A stretch of 64,000 bases of DNA from Corynebacterium choanae (GTDB taxonomy: Bacteria > Actinomycetota > Actinomycetes > Mycobacteriales > Mycobacteriaceae). The stretch is from the NCBI RefSeq assembly GCF_003813965.1, contig NZ_CP033896.1, forward strand, positions 806,001 to 870,000. The letters run 5' to 3'. Position numbers and translations under genes: made by a program. The notes beneath the pieces were generated by a model. It saw only the letters and a program-made list of their open reading frames with translations. It made no database searches and was not told where the DNA came from. Shown here one piece after another: positions 10,056 through 19,909 of the stretch (position 1 is the first letter of the stretch; every line of letters begins with the position of its first letter).

Positions 10056-11555
10056 ATGACTGAACAAGCTTTGCCCAATTTTGACGACGATGCAGTGGCA
10101 GCGCTGCTGCAAGAAACCCCAACGGGGCTTTTTATCAATGGTGCATTCGTTGATTCCAGCACCGGCACCACATTTGCGGTCACCAACCCGTCTGATCGGT
10201 CAACAGTGGCGCAGGTTGCGGCGGCAAGTCTCGCGGACGCCCGCTCTGCCCTCGACGTGGCGGTGCAAGTGCAAGACCAGTGGGCTGCCACACCTGCCCA
10301 GGAGCGGGCAGATATTTTGCTTGCCGCCTACCGACTCTTACATGAGCATCTTGACGAATTAGCAGTGTTGCAATCGCTCGAATTGGGTCGGGCGTTGAAA
10401 GATTCCGTCGCGGAAGTTCGCTATGCCGCTGAGTTTTTCCGCTGGTTTGCCGGGGAAGCCACCCGTATCACCGGCGATTATCGCCATAATCCGGCGGGGA
10501 ATGCGCGCATTGTGGTCACTCGGGCGCCAGTCGGTCCGACTTTGGCGATCACGCCCTGGAATTTCCCACTGGCCATGGGGGCACGAAAACTCGCCCCGGC
10601 ACTGGCTGCTGGCTGCACCATGTTGATTAAGCCCGCGTCGAAAACTCCGCTGACAATGCTGTATTTAGCAAAGCTGATGCGGCAGGCGGGGCTGCCCGAC
10701 GGGGTGTTGGCAGTCTTGCCAACTGATCATGCTGATCAAGTGTCCTCGCTGCTCGACGATGCGCGGCTGCGCAAGTTTACTTTTACCGGTTCCACCGCAG
10801 TCGGTCAGATGCTTGCTGCGAAAGCCGCGAACCACACGATCGCCACCTCGTTGGAACTTGGCGGTAACGCCCCCTTTGTGGTGTTTGCCGACGCTGATCT
10901 GGACACTGCAGTTGAGGCCGCGAAAGTGGCGAAGATGCGGGGTGCCGGACAGGTGTGTATTGCTGCGAACCGGTTTATTGTGCACGAATCAGTGGCGGAG
11001 GAATTCGCTGCCAAAATCACGGCGGTGATGGAGGCGATGACCGTTGGCCGGGGTACGGAACCGGATACCGATGTCGGCCCGCTGAGCGGCGATGACCAGC
11101 TGGAAACTGTTACTCGTCTCGTAAAGGATGCGAAAGCACACGGGGCGAAGGTGCATTGTGGCGGCGACCCACAGCAGCTTGGCGATCTTGCCCAGCTTGG
11201 GCCATATTATCCGCCGACAGTGTTGAGCAATATTGGTGATCACGCCGACATTGCGCAGGAAGAAATTTTCGGACCGGTCGTGGCGATCTACACCTTCAGT
11301 GATGATGAGCAGGCCATTGCTATGGCTAATGACACCCAGTTTGGGTTGGCTGCCTACGTGTTTAGTGAAAATCTCGAGCGGGCATTGTGGGCTGCTGAAA
11401 AGGTTGCGGCAGGAATGGTCGCAGTGAACAAAGGGGCACTGTCTGATCCTGCCGCCCCGTTTGGTGGGGTGAAAGAATCCGGGCTTGGCCGGGAAGGCGG
11501 TTTGGAAGGTATTGATGAATTCCTTGAGACTAAGTTCATCTCGTTGCCGCTCTAG
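10056..11555 (+). CDS. gabD: NAD(P)+-dependent succinate-semialdehyde dehydrogenase (ALDH superfamily)
   Basis: The ATG at 10056 gives 499 residues; the open frame reaches back to 9882 but without ALDH similarity. Aldehyde dehydrogenase marks are 'AITPWNFPLAMGARK' (coenzyme site), 'FTGSTAVGQ', 'LELGGNAPFVVF' with the catalytic Glu, and 'GAGQVCIAANRF' with the catalytic Cys. The C-terminal 'PFGGVKESGLGREGG' is typical of succinate-semialdehyde dehydrogenases of the GabD group, which oxidise succinate semialdehyde to succinate in GABA and related catabolism. Substrate is assigned from family resemblance only. No GABA transaminase gene is near, so its pathway here is open. Confidence 0.88.
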   Translation: MTEQALPNFDDDAVAALLQETPTGLFINGAFVDSSTGTTFAVTNPSDRSTVAQVAAASLADARSALDVAVQVQDQWAATPAQERADILLAAYRLLHEHLDELAVLQSLELGRALKDSVAEVRYAAEFFRWFAGEATRITGDYRHNPAGNARIVVTRAPVGPTLAITPWNFPLAMGARKLAPALAAGCTMLIKPASKTPLTMLYLAKLMRQAGLPDGVLAVLPTDHADQVSSLLDDARLRKFTFTGSTAVGQMLAAKAANHTIATSLELGGNAPFVVFADADLDTAVEAAKVAKMRGAGQVCIAANRFIVHESVAEEFAAKITAVMEAMTVGRGTEPDTDVGPLSGDDQLETVTRLVKDAKAHGAKVHCGGDPQQLGDLAQLGPYYPPTVLSNIGDHADIAQEEIFGPVVAIYTFSDDEQAIAMANDTQFGLAAYVFSENLERALWAAEKVAAGMVAVNKGALSDPAAPFGGVKESGLGREGGLEGIDEFLETKFISLPL

Positions 11556-12050
11556 GCGGTGCCGTATCCGCCCCAAGCAGGAGGGGGGAAGGTAGCCAAC
11601 GGACACGGGGCGAAGTCCGGTTGGCACTTCTCAAATCTGCAAGTGCCAATCCACCACCATTGTTGGCGCAGCGTGTTCTGGCGAATTGATTTTCCCTGAC
11701 GAAGGGAAGCTTTGGAAGGTGTATCCACAGTCCCCGTTAGACGTATATGGAGGTTGCCTCCAGCTGCACACGAGGTGCACAGCTGCACCGCTGCGTTGCT
11801 GGCCGGATATGGGTTCGACGAAACTCTGGACAGGGCACGGTGGTGATTCACCGTGCCTGCACCTGCTGATGTGGCGACGTTTGCTGGCAGTTTTGCCCTT
11901 GTGCCCACTTTGCTGCGGGGCATCAGGGCATGACGCTGCAGTACAAACGCTGTGGTGAGGTCAACGGGGGTGTGCTGATCTTGCCGCGGGAAGCAACGTG
12001 GCGCATATTCCGCCCGCCAACAGCGGTGCTGATATGCAACAATGCGAAGT
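11556..12050. other. Intergenic region, no supported gene
   Basis: About 495 bp after gabD. ORFs on both strands here look like chance frames. I see no clear terminator or repeat. Confidence 0.45.
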
Positions 12051-12317
12051 ATGACCGCATCACCGCTTCACGATTGGAAGATCCCTGCCGAGTTGGCGAC
12101 ACAGCTGGAAGAGAGCGCGCAACGGCACGGCACCACGCCAGGAGAACTCGTCGAACATGTATTAGCAGAGTTTATCCGTATCGAGCGGGTGGCACAGTTA
12201 GCGAAAACCCAGCACACGCAACCTTCGGCAGGCTTTACCACGTGGCGTGATGCGATCAGTTTCGAAACGTTAACGAGCCTCGATCCGGCGATAGTGGTTG
12301 AGGAAACCGGCCAGTAA
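12051..12317 (+). CDS. Small hypothetical protein, ribbon-helix-helix-like
   Basis: An 88-residue protein. Residues ~8-40 (including 'IPAELATQLEESAQ', 'GTTPGELVEHVLAEF') look like a short beta strand followed by two helices, as in ribbon-helix-helix DNA-binding proteins of the CopG/Arc type. The rest is unrecognised. Two ATGs are available, 12042 and 12051. It sits in the place where C. glutamicum has a small uncharacterised gene between pgi and the chorismate mutase gene, which gives some support that it is real. A DNA-binding role is inference from the helix pattern only. Confidence 0.55.
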   Translation: MTASPLHDWKIPAELATQLEESAQRHGTTPGELVEHVLAEFIRIERVAQLAKTQHTQPSAGFTTWRDAISFETLTSLDPAIVVEETGQ

Positions 12318-12413
12318 CCAGCGGTGCTGCGGCGATATTGCACAACGCTAGTGAAAACCGCCGCAAGTGTGGGCAAACTGGCGCGAAGCCGCGCCAACCG
12401 TGTTCCTCGACTG

Positions 12414-12716
12414 CTACAGCTTGCCCCGTCCTAGACGCAATAAGATCCCAGCGAGTGCTGGCCCTTCGTCGCCCAGGGCAGCCCGGTATTGGTTGATCAC
12501 TGCTAATTCCCGGTTGTGCACCAGCCGGGTGCCACCAGAGCCCATGCGGGTTTTGCCGATAGCTTGGGACACCTTACTGCGGCGCTGTACGGCTTCGATG
12601 ATGATGTTGTCGAGCCGGTCGATTTCCTCCCGGTAGCGGCGGATTTCCTGATCGGACAAGGGATCATCGGTGCCGGTGGGCATACGAATTTCTAGCTGTT
12701 CTTCCTGCTGGCTCAT
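12414..12716 (-). CDS. csm: Chorismate mutase, AroQ-type
   Basis: A 100-residue all-helical protein of the short AroQ class. The family pattern is clear: 'IRRYREEIDRLDNIIIEAVQRRSKVSQAIGK' (first long helix with the active-site Arg and Lys), then 'HNRELAVINQYR'. It converts chorismate to prephenate for phenylalanine and tyrosine synthesis; short actinobacterial enzymes usually need DAHP synthase as partner for full activity. Its place next to pcrA is the same as in C. glutamicum. The first ~20 residues are Glu/Gln-rich and outside the family core, so the true start could be further in. Confidence 0.88.
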   Translation of the reverse strand: MSQQEEQLEIRMPTGTDDPLSDQEIRRYREEIDRLDNIIIEAVQRRSKVSQAIGKTRMGSGGTRLVHNRELAVINQYRAALGDEGPALAGILLRLGRGKL

Positions 12717-12944
12717 AGCCAGTATTGTGCCACTTTCGGCCGCTTATGGGTAAGCCTTTCGCCCGGCATTGTGGGAAGAGCCGCTCATTGGTGATGGAAG
12801 TCGGCAATGAGGCAATGCTGCTGTGCATAGCACGCGATAGTTCACCGCTGCTGGTGGGGTGCAATACAGCCGTTGTTGTTCGATCGATGTGCGGGGCGGT
12901 AAGGGGCAGGAGGTGCACAGCGTGAACTAGAGTGGATAGCCATC

Positions 12945-15590
12945 ATGGCTGATTACAATTGCGCACCTTCCCCATTTGCCCGCCGACGCCGCGACAATGC
13001 TGAGCCGTCACGGTCACAGTCGCCGTTTGCTGGAACCACCCAGACGACAGGAGCTGATCCTGCCCAGTTACTTGACCATCTCAATCCGCAGCAGCAGGCT
13101 GCTGTCACCCACATCGGGGCACCACTGCTGATTGTGGCTGGCGCCGGTTCCGGGAAAACTGCTGTGCTTACCCGGCGGATTGCATATCTGCTGCAGGCAC
13201 GCGGTGTGGCACCGTGGGAAATTTTAGCGATCACCTTCACCAATAAAGCCGCCGCCGAGATGCGGGAACGCGTCGAAGAATTGATTGGCCCTGCCGCCCA
13301 GCAGATGTGGGTAATGACGTTTCACTCGACCTGTGTACGGATTTTGCGGCAGCATGCGTCGCTGGTTCCCGGGTTGAACTCGAACTTCACGATCTATGAC
13401 ACTGATGATTCGAAGCGGCTGGTGACTATGATCGCGAAAGATCGCGGGGTCGATCTGAAAGCGCACACGCCGCGAGCCCTGTTGAGCATTATCAGTAACT
13501 GGAAAAATGAGCTCATCACCCCGGAGGGTGCAGCTGTTGCGGCCAGTGCCCAAGGCAGCAATGCGACAGAGCAGGTCGCCGCAGAATTGTATGCGGATTT
13601 TCAGCAGCAGCTTCGGGCGGCTAATGCTGTCGACTTTGATGATCTCATCATGTGTGTGTACACCATTTTTCGGGATCATCCGGAAGTTGCGGAATATTAC
13701 AGGCGCCGATTCCGCCATGTGTTAATTGACGAATACCAAGACACGAACCATGCCCAATATCAGCTTGTTGCGGCATTGGTCGGTGATGAATCTTCGGCGG
13801 GTATTCTGCCGAGTGAGCTGTGTGTGGTCGGCGACGCCGATCAGTCGATTTATGCGTTTCGTGGTGCGACGATTCGCAATATTGAAGAGTTTGAGCAGGA
13901 TTATCCGCATGCGACGACGATTGTCTTGGAACAGAATTATCGCTCTACGCAAACCATTTTGGATGCCGCGAATGCTGTGATTGCCCAGAATCCTGGTCGG
14001 CGGGACAAAAAATTGTGGACCGCTCTTGGCCAAGGCGAGCGGATTGTCGGCTGGGTTGCCGACAATGAGCATGACGAGGCACGTTTCGTGGCCGGGGAGA
14101 TCGACAAACTTGTCGATCGGGGTGGCCGCTACGGCGATGTTGCGGTGATGTATCGGACGAATAATAATTCCCGTGCGTTAGAAGAGATCTTTATTCGCAG
14201 CGGGATTCCCTACACGGTGGTGGGGGGAACACGGTTTTATGAACGCAAAGAAATCCGGGACATTATTGCCTATTTGAAAGCTGTGTTAAATCCGGATGAT
14301 ACGGTGAGTTTGCAGCGGATCATTAACACTCCTCGGCGGGGGATCGGGGATAAAGCGCAAGAGGCGATTGCAGCCTATGCGGCAAGTCACCAGCTGAGTT
14401 TTGGGCAGGCGTTACGGACGGCAGCCGACGGCGGCATTGAGCTGCTGGGGACTCGGGCGGTCAAAGCTGTGTGGAAGTTTGTGTCTTTGCTCGATGAACT
14501 GCGGGAGTTTGCTGCGACAGCAACTGACGATGTGACCGGTTACCAGGATCTTGGCGGGCTGATTGAGGCGTGCTGTGAACAAAGTGGGTATCGTGCGGAA
14601 TTGGCGAAGTCGAATGATCCGCAGAATCAGACCCGGTTGGAAAACCTCAACGAGCTGGTGTCTGTGGCACGAGAGTTCACTACCGAGCAGGCACTGTTGC
14701 AAGCCTATGAAGATATGGATGCAGCAAATCCCGCAGTAGATGACGCTGCAGCAGCTGATGTTTTCGCGCCCGATCTTGCCGATGATGATTCTGTGGCAGA
14801 CGGCATGCAGCCACACCAAAGTGTTGGCGATGCTGCTGTGATCGGGTCAGAACTCGGCGGGGCAGATCCGGTGGCAGGACTCGATATTGGGACACCAGAG
14901 CCTGGCTCACTGCAAGCATTTTTGGAACGGATTTCCTTGGTTGCTGATGCTGATCAGATTCCTGATTCGGCAGAAGGCCAAGTGACGTTGATGACGTTGC
15001 ACACTGCTAAAGGGTTGGAGTTTCCGGTGGTGTTTGTGGTCGGCTGGGAAGATGGCCAATTCCCGCATAGCCGTTCCCTTGGGGACCCGGTGGAGCTTGC
15101 AGAGGAACGACGTCTCGCCTATGTGGCGATTACTCGGGCGAAACAGCAGTTGTATCTCACCCGTGCGGCGGCGCGAAGTTCGTGGGGTGCCCCAACACAT
15201 AATCCGCCTTCGCGTTTCTTGCAAGATATTCCAGAGGAGCTTATTAACTGGCGGCGAACCGGTCCGGTGCGTGGTTTTGGGGGTGCCTGGAGTGATCGGT
15301 CAGCAGGTTTTTATGGTGGTCAATCGCGTGGTAGTGCAGGAACAGGGCTGGGTTCCGATGGCTATGGCAGTGGCAGGTCACGGAATAGTTCAACAATCCC
15401 GCAGGCACAGAAAGGGCCGGCGTTGGTGTTGACTGTGGGCGATATGGTCAATCATCAAAAACACGGGCTTGGCAAGGTTGTTGAGGTGGAACAGATTGGT
15501 GCTTTGAAAGCGGCACAGATTGACTTCGGCAACGGCAATAAGCAAAAAATTGTGTTGATGCCGGGCATGGATTTCTTAGAGAAGCTGTAA
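12945..15590 (+). CDS. pcrA: ATP-dependent DNA helicase PcrA/UvrD
   Basis: An 881-residue superfamily 1A helicase. Motif I is 'GAGSGKTAVLTRRIAYL' (about residues 66-82), motif II 'DEYQDTNHAQY', motif III 'VVGDADQSIYAFRGA', motif IV 'LEQNYRST', and motif VI 'LAYVAITRAKQQLYLT'. The C-terminal ~50 residues form the Tudor-like domain of PcrA ('VGDMVNHQKHGLGKVVEVE') that contacts RNA polymerase. The enzyme unwinds 3'-5' in nucleotide excision repair and removes stalled polymerase. An insert rich in Asp and Ala at ~590-650 and a Gly/Ser-rich linker before the Tudor domain are corynebacterial decorations. The ATG at 12945 is preceded by 'tagagtggatagccatc'. Confidence 0.97.
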   Translation: MADYNCAPSPFARRRRDNAEPSRSQSPFAGTTQTTGADPAQLLDHLNPQQQAAVTHIGAPLLIVAGAGSGKTAVLTRRIAYLLQARGVAPWEILAITFTNKAAAEMRERVEELIGPAAQQMWVMTFHSTCVRILRQHASLVPGLNSNFTIYDTDDSKRLVTMIAKDRGVDLKAHTPRALLSIISNWKNELITPEGAAVAASAQGSNATEQVAAELYADFQQQLRAANAVDFDDLIMCVYTIFRDHPEVAEYYRRRFRHVLIDEYQDTNHAQYQLVAALVGDESSAGILPSELCVVGDADQSIYAFRGATIRNIEEFEQDYPHATTIVLEQNYRSTQTILDAANAVIAQNPGRRDKKLWTALGQGERIVGWVADNEHDEARFVAGEIDKLVDRGGRYGDVAVMYRTNNNSRALEEIFIRSGIPYTVVGGTRFYERKEIRDIIAYLKAVLNPDDTVSLQRIINTPRRGIGDKAQEAIAAYAASHQLSFGQALRTAADGGIELLGTRAVKAVWKFVSLLDELREFAATATDDVTGYQDLGGLIEACCEQSGYRAELAKSNDPQNQTRLENLNELVSVAREFTTEQALLQAYEDMDAANPAVDDAAAADVFAPDLADDDSVADGMQPHQSVGDAAVIGSELGGADPVAGLDIGTPEPGSLQAFLERISLVADADQIPDSAEGQVTLMTLHTAKGLEFPVVFVVGWEDGQFPHSRSLGDPVELAEERRLAYVAITRAKQQLYLTRAAARSSWGAPTHNPPSRFLQDIPEELINWRRTGPVRGFGGAWSDRSAGFYGGQSRGSAGTGLGSDGYGSGRSRNSSTIPQAQKGPALVLTVGDMVNHQKHGLGKVVEVEQIGALKAAQIDFGNGNKQKIVLMPGMDFLEKL

Positions 15591-16022
15591 TTTCCCTCAA
15601 TTAACCTTGACCAGACGGCGGCAGCTGTTTCGCATCGAATATGCCGTCACCGGTGTGGGGACACCGGTGACGGCATCAGGGCTGGGGTGATGATGGATCG
15701 TTCACTGGCGCCGATATGGCTTCGGGCTGCTATCTGCGGTGGACGAGCACGGGCATGATGGTTGGGGAGTCGTGAGGCGTGACACTGTGTTCGGGTGAAG
15801 CTTTCTTGCATGCCCTGAGGGGGGTGTTTGCGTGCCCTCCTGGGGGGTTGCTGGGGTTTTGCAAGAGGATTAGCAAAGCTGTGAGTACAACGAGAACGCC
15901 ACAGCGGGCGGTTTGGAAGGCCTGCTGTGGCGTTGCTTCAAGCGTGGGTGGGGATAGCGCTAAAAGTATCCCTTGGTGTGGATCGCGTCAGTGAGAATCT
16001 GTGTGGCGCGATTGGAGCGGTA
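15591..16022. other. Intergenic region between convergent pcrA and M23 peptidase genes
   Basis: About 430 bp without a gene. It holds two strong hairpins: 15642-15675 (described separately) and 15896-15934 (aacgccacagc / gctgtggcgtt, 11 bp perfect), the latter placed to end the peptidase transcript. Confidence 0.6.
15642..15675 (+). terminator. Terminator-like hairpin after pcrA
   Basis: A perfect 15-bp stem (tgccgtcaccggtgt and its complement) with a GGGG loop, 52 bp after the pcrA stop. There is no T-tract, so it may act as a mRNA-stabilising stem or a non-canonical terminator. Confidence 0.6.
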
Positions 16023-16763
16023 TTACAGGTTGATGCCGCGTTCCGCGAGCCACGGAATCGGATCGATTGGGGCGCCTTGGGCGGGGTGTACCTCGAAGTG
16101 CAGGTGCACACCAGTGGAGAAACCTCGGGAGCCCATGCCGGCGATTTTTTGGCCGGCGGACACGTGCTGACCGACAGCGACGTCAATGGTTTCCATGTGG
16201 CCGTAGACGGTCACCGTGCCGTCTTCGTGCAGGATTCGCACCCACTGGCCGAAGCCTTGTGCCGGGCCGGCGTCGATGACGGTGCCGTCTTCGGCGGCAA
16301 CAATTGGGGTGCCGAGAGCATTGGCAATATCGACACCGTTGTGCATCGCACCCCAGCGGGCGCCGAATCCGGAGGTGAATACCCCTTCAGCGGGTCGGAC
16401 TGTGGCAGGCATGCGTGCCTGGAGGTCTTCGGCGACCTGCTCAGCGTGGGCGTCGACGGCTTTCTGCAGTTGCAGTGCAAGATCTTCGACTGGTTTGAAT
16501 TCTGGGATGGCCAGAATCTGGGGGACAGCGGTGTCGGTGAACTGCTTGATTGCATCGAAGGCAGCGTCTTGGCTGGCCAGCTGCAGCTGCGGGGCGTTCG
16601 CCGGTGGGGTGGGTGCATTTTGTGCAGTAGCTACTGCTGCACCGCCGGCACCGGCACCAGTGACGGTACCGGTAGCGATCGCTACCAGTGCGACCCGGTT
16701 TTTCACCGGGGAAGTGTGCTTACGGTGAGCGCCGCCGCGTGCCCGCTGTCCATGTGCAGTCAT
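16023..16763 (-). CDS. Secreted M23-family (LytM) peptidase
   Basis: About 246 residues from the ATG at 16763. The N-terminus is basic, then hydrophobic ('VALVAIATGTVTGAGAGGAAVATAQNA'), a signal sequence or membrane anchor. A helical middle part is followed by the LytM domain: 'TSGFGARWGAMHNGVDIANALG' (zinc-binding His and Asp) and 'GVHLHFEVH' (HxH motif). Such enzymes cleave peptidoglycan cross-bridges or activate other hydrolases at the cell wall. The same gene lies between uvrD/pcrA and perM in M. tuberculosis (Rv0950c) and in corynebacteria. An in-frame ATG at 16823 would add 20 residues and cannot be excluded. Confidence 0.92.
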   Translation of the reverse strand: MTAHGQRARGGAHRKHTSPVKNRVALVAIATGTVTGAGAGGAAVATAQNAPTPPANAPQLQLASQDAAFDAIKQFTDTAVPQILAIPEFKPVEDLALQLQKAVDAHAEQVAEDLQARMPATVRPAEGVFTSGFGARWGAMHNGVDIANALGTPIVAAEDGTVIDAGPAQGFGQWVRILHEDGTVTVYGHMETIDVAVGQHVSAGQKIAGMGSRGFSTGVHLHFEVHPAQGAPIDPIPWLAERGINL

Positions 16764-17249
16764 CGTCCGCAAGAACCCTTTCGAAACGTCTGTAAATCGT
16801 TGTCTTATGTGTAACGTTGCCAACTGTTATATGTAGTGGTGCTGGTCAGGCGGTCAAACTGGGCAGTGTGTGTCAAGCTGGCGTGAAGCATTGCTGACAG
16901 GTTGCTGAACAATTGGGTACCGCGGCGCATTCGCTGTCATGTGGTGATGACCTCTGGTGCTGCTGACCTATTTACTTTTGCACTCAAACTGTAATCAGTT
17001 CGTAATGATACGAGGTATGAGACTAGCGGGCAGTGGGGACACGTGCAACAACTTCTGCAACCTGAGTTGGATATATAAGTAACCTGAAACGGATTGTTCC
17101 GTCACATCAGTCACATGGGTTTCGCCCTTGGGGTGGTGCAGTGGTTCCGTTTTCTTTTGGGGACGGGGGTGGGAAGTGTGCTCTGCAATTGATTGCATGC
17201 CGGTGTGGCAAGGTGGTGATTTTCCTGGTTTCTGGCAAGGTGGTGTGTC
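16764..17249. other. Divergent promoter region between the M23 peptidase and perM
   Basis: About 486 bp without a supported gene. It must carry promoters for both directions. I looked for a ydaO (c-di-AMP) riboswitch, which controls many actinobacterial cell-wall peptidases, and did not recognise its conserved core. Confidence 0.5.
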
Positions 17250-19193
17250 GTGAGTAGAAAGACAAGTCCGCAGGCACGAGCCAGCCATTCGACCCGTCCG
17301 GCACGTATTGGAAGGTCCGCGCGGCGGTCAGCCACGAAGCGGGGGCAGGCCCCTGCCGGCGGGGGTAAAGCGAAGGTTGAAGCTGCGGCGACGTTACCGT
17401 CCCGATTGTGGCGTTTAGCTCCAGCGTTACTTGCCCCTAGTGTGATTCTTGCCACACTTGTGGTGATGGTGTCGTTCGGCTTACTGCAAGTGATGCATCA
17501 GGGGTTTGTGCCACTGCCGGCAACCATTGGTCAATTGTGGCTTGCCGCGCATCTGGTGCCGGTCTCTTCTGATCGGGCAACGTTAGGGGTGTTGCCCATG
17601 CTGCCAGCGGTGATCCTGATGTGGTTTATCGCCCGCCAGGTGCGGCTTGTTACGAAAGACCGCATTGGGATGGGGGAATTGGTCATGCTGGCGGTTGGCA
17701 CACCGGCTGTACCAGCGGTGCTGACTGCAATCGCCACATTTATGGTGTGGGATGCATCCCCAGTGTTTCCGGTCGTCCCACCAGCAGTGGTGCCGGCCGT
17801 GGGGCAGACCATTTTGGTCTACTTGGTGGGGTTGGTTTGCGGTATTAGTCCGCGTCTGGCGCGGGCATTGTGTCGCCGGTTGGGGATTGCGCAAGCAGTT
17901 CCACAAGCCGCCACGGTGGCCGCCGAATTTCTGCGTTATCTCCTCATTGCCGCAACCGTCGTATTAGGCATCACGATGGTCTGGCATCTACCGCAGATCG
18001 TTGAGCTTAGCGGGTCATTCCACAGCCGGTGGGCAATAGCCGGCATCGCGTTGCTTTCCCTGCTCTATGTGCCAAATGCGATTATCGCTACAGCAAGTGT
18101 GCTGCTTGGCTCCGGTCTCGAGTTCGGTGACGCGACGATTTCGCTGTTTGCGGTGACCTTGGTGCCGTTGCCGCCGTTGCCGCTGTTAGCAGGGCTGCCA
18201 GCCACCGCGCCCTGGTGGTTCCAATTCCTGCTTGTGCTCCCCGCAGTGGCAGCGGGTTTTGCTATTGCCCGCTATCTGCGCCGCGGCGGTGGATCTGTTG
18301 TGGTGTTGCTCGTGGCGAGTGCACTGGCAGCAATCGGATTAGGGGTGCTCATCGGTTTCGCCGGCGGCGAAGCCGGGGTGTACGGCTATGCCGGTGCAAT
18401 GCAAGGTCTCTCGATGGGGCTTGCGGCACTGTGGATGGCGGCGGTGAGTATTGCCGCGTGGCTGGTGTACAAAGTCGCCGCCTGGTGGCGCAACCGGCGC
18501 AGTGGGGACAGCGATGAATCCACGGACACTCCGGGGGTGGAGCGGGAGGACAGCGAACCTGGTACATCCGCTGCGGCTTCTCACGATCCCGCAGCAGACG
18601 AGACAACCCCCACTGATGGTGCGGTAAGCGCTGCAGTAGCTGACACTGCCACGACAGATTCTGCTGCGGTCGCAGACACTCCTCCGACAGACACCGAAGC
18701 ATCGACAGATTCCCCTGCGGCGTCAGCTGCGGCTTCAGACGCTGCTGAAAAACTAGAAACGCAGGCCGAAACGGAAAAAAGGCTCGCTAGCGACGCTGCA
18801 GCAACACCTGCACGACCCGCTGATGGTGCGAACACTGCATCTGAAGCTGCGGCTTCCACTGTGAATACCCCTGTTGAACCCGCCATGCACGCGAAGCAAA
18901 CCGAGGATGAGCAGGCCTTGAACAAGGGGGACACCGCTGTTGCTATGGAAGCTGTATCGGATCTTGACACAGCCCCTACGCCTAGTAGTGATTTAGTACC
19001 TGAACCTCGTACCGATACAGCGGCACCCTTGCCACCCGTCGTCGAACAGGTTGTAGCCTCCGATCCGGCAATCCTGGAAGATGCTGCGGAAAACACCACC
19101 GCAGCAGGACAAGTTACACCACCGCAATCATCCCCAACCGACAGCGTCGACAGCAGCCAGGCAGCGTCGTCGAAGGAAGATCACCAGCAGTAA
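17250..19193 (+). CDS. perM: PerM-like polytopic membrane protein (DUF6350)
   Basis: A 647-residue protein. Residues ~1-50 are basic and cytoplasmic, ~50-415 hold about eight to ten hydrophobic segments (for example 'LAPALLAPSVILATLVVMVSFG' and 'FLRYLLIAATVVLGITMVW'), and ~420-647 are a disordered acidic Ala/Thr/Asp/Glu-rich tail. Its position directly before purN and purH is that of Rv0955 (PerM) in M. tuberculosis, which supports cell division and persistence by stabilising divisome proteins. Start is GTG with AAGGTGG upstream. The assignment is from topology plus synteny. The long acidic tail is a feature of the corynebacterial form and its role is unknown. Confidence 0.82.
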   Translation: MSRKTSPQARASHSTRPARIGRSARRSATKRGQAPAGGGKAKVEAAATLPSRLWRLAPALLAPSVILATLVVMVSFGLLQVMHQGFVPLPATIGQLWLAAHLVPVSSDRATLGVLPMLPAVILMWFIARQVRLVTKDRIGMGELVMLAVGTPAVPAVLTAIATFMVWDASPVFPVVPPAVVPAVGQTILVYLVGLVCGISPRLARALCRRLGIAQAVPQAATVAAEFLRYLLIAATVVLGITMVWHLPQIVELSGSFHSRWAIAGIALLSLLYVPNAIIATASVLLGSGLEFGDATISLFAVTLVPLPPLPLLAGLPATAPWWFQFLLVLPAVAAGFAIARYLRRGGGSVVVLLVASALAAIGLGVLIGFAGGEAGVYGYAGAMQGLSMGLAALWMAAVSIAAWLVYKVAAWWRNRRSGDSDESTDTPGVEREDSEPGTSAAASHDPAADETTPTDGAVSAAVADTATTDSAAVADTPPTDTEASTDSPAASAAASDAAEKLETQAETEKRLASDAAATPARPADGANTASEAAASTVNTPVEPAMHAKQTEDEQALNKGDTAVAMEAVSDLDTAPTPSSDLVPEPRTDTAAPLPPVVEQVVASDPAILEDAAENTTAAGQVTPPQSSPTDSVDSSQAASSKEDHQQ

Positions 19194-19324
19194 CTGGCAA
19201 CACGGTACTGTTGTTTCCGCTGAGCTACTGCCAGTGGAACGTGTCGGCAGCGCCGCCACGCGGCAGGTCACCCGGGTTGGGCACGCACCCCAGGTGCTGC
19301 ACTGTAGTGGGTGCACCGCATACG

Positions 19325-19909
19325 ATGACACTTGTGGAAGCACAATCAACACCAACACCAATTGTTGTTCTCGCATCGGGGGTCGGCTCCCTGCTGCAAG
19401 CCATTATCAATGCGCAGGGCGCCAGCTATCAGGTGGTTGCAGTGGTCTGTGATCGGCAATGCCCGGCAGTTGACATTGCCGCAGCGCACAATATTCCGGC
19501 ACAGGTTCATCCCCTCGTCCCTGGCGCGGATCGGGATCGTTGGAATGAACAATTAGCCGATATGATCGCCGCATATTCACCACAGCTCGTGGTCTCTGCA
19601 GGGTTTATGAAAATCCTTGGGTCCGCGGTCATCAACAGGTTCCCCCGGTCGATTATCAACACGCACCCGGCACTGTTGCCTAAATTTCCCGGCGCCCACG
19701 CCGTACGCGACGCCCTGGAGGCGCAAGCCACCGAAACTGGTTGCACTGTGCACATCGTGGATGAAGGCGTCGATACCGGTCCGGTGATCGCCCAACGAGT
19801 CGTGCCCATTGTTCCCGGGGACACCGAAGCCAGTTTGCATGAACGCATCAAAACCGAAGAGCGTGCACTGATTGTAGAAGTGCTCAGCGGCGATATCTCC
19901 TGGCAGTAG
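19325..19909 (+). CDS. purN: Phosphoribosylglycinamide formyltransferase 1
   Basis: About 194 residues from the ATG at 19325. It transfers the formyl group of 10-formyl-tetrahydrofolate to GAR in purine synthesis. The phosphate-binding loop is 'LASGVGSLLQAI', close to the mycobacterial form. The catalytic block is 'NTHPALLPKFPGAH' with the active-site Asn and His, followed by 'TGCTVHIVDEGVDTGPVIAQ' with the catalytic Asp. The open frame extends to 19211 but lacks similarity there. It lies 130 bp after perM and ~480 bp before purH, all co-directional. Confidence 0.95.
   Translation: MTLVEAQSTPTPIVVLASGVGSLLQAIINAQGASYQVVAVVCDRQCPAVDIAAAHNIPAQVHPLVPGADRDRWNEQLADMIAAYSPQLVVSAGFMKILGSAVINRFPRSIINTHPALLPKFPGAHAVRDALEAQATETGCTVHIVDEGVDTGPVIAQRVVPIVPGDTEASLHERIKTEERALIVEVLSGDISWQ

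Noticed and set aside
16764..17249. Possible c-di-AMP (ydaO) riboswitch before the M23 peptidase gene
   Set aside because: The conserved core elements of the riboswitch were not recognised.
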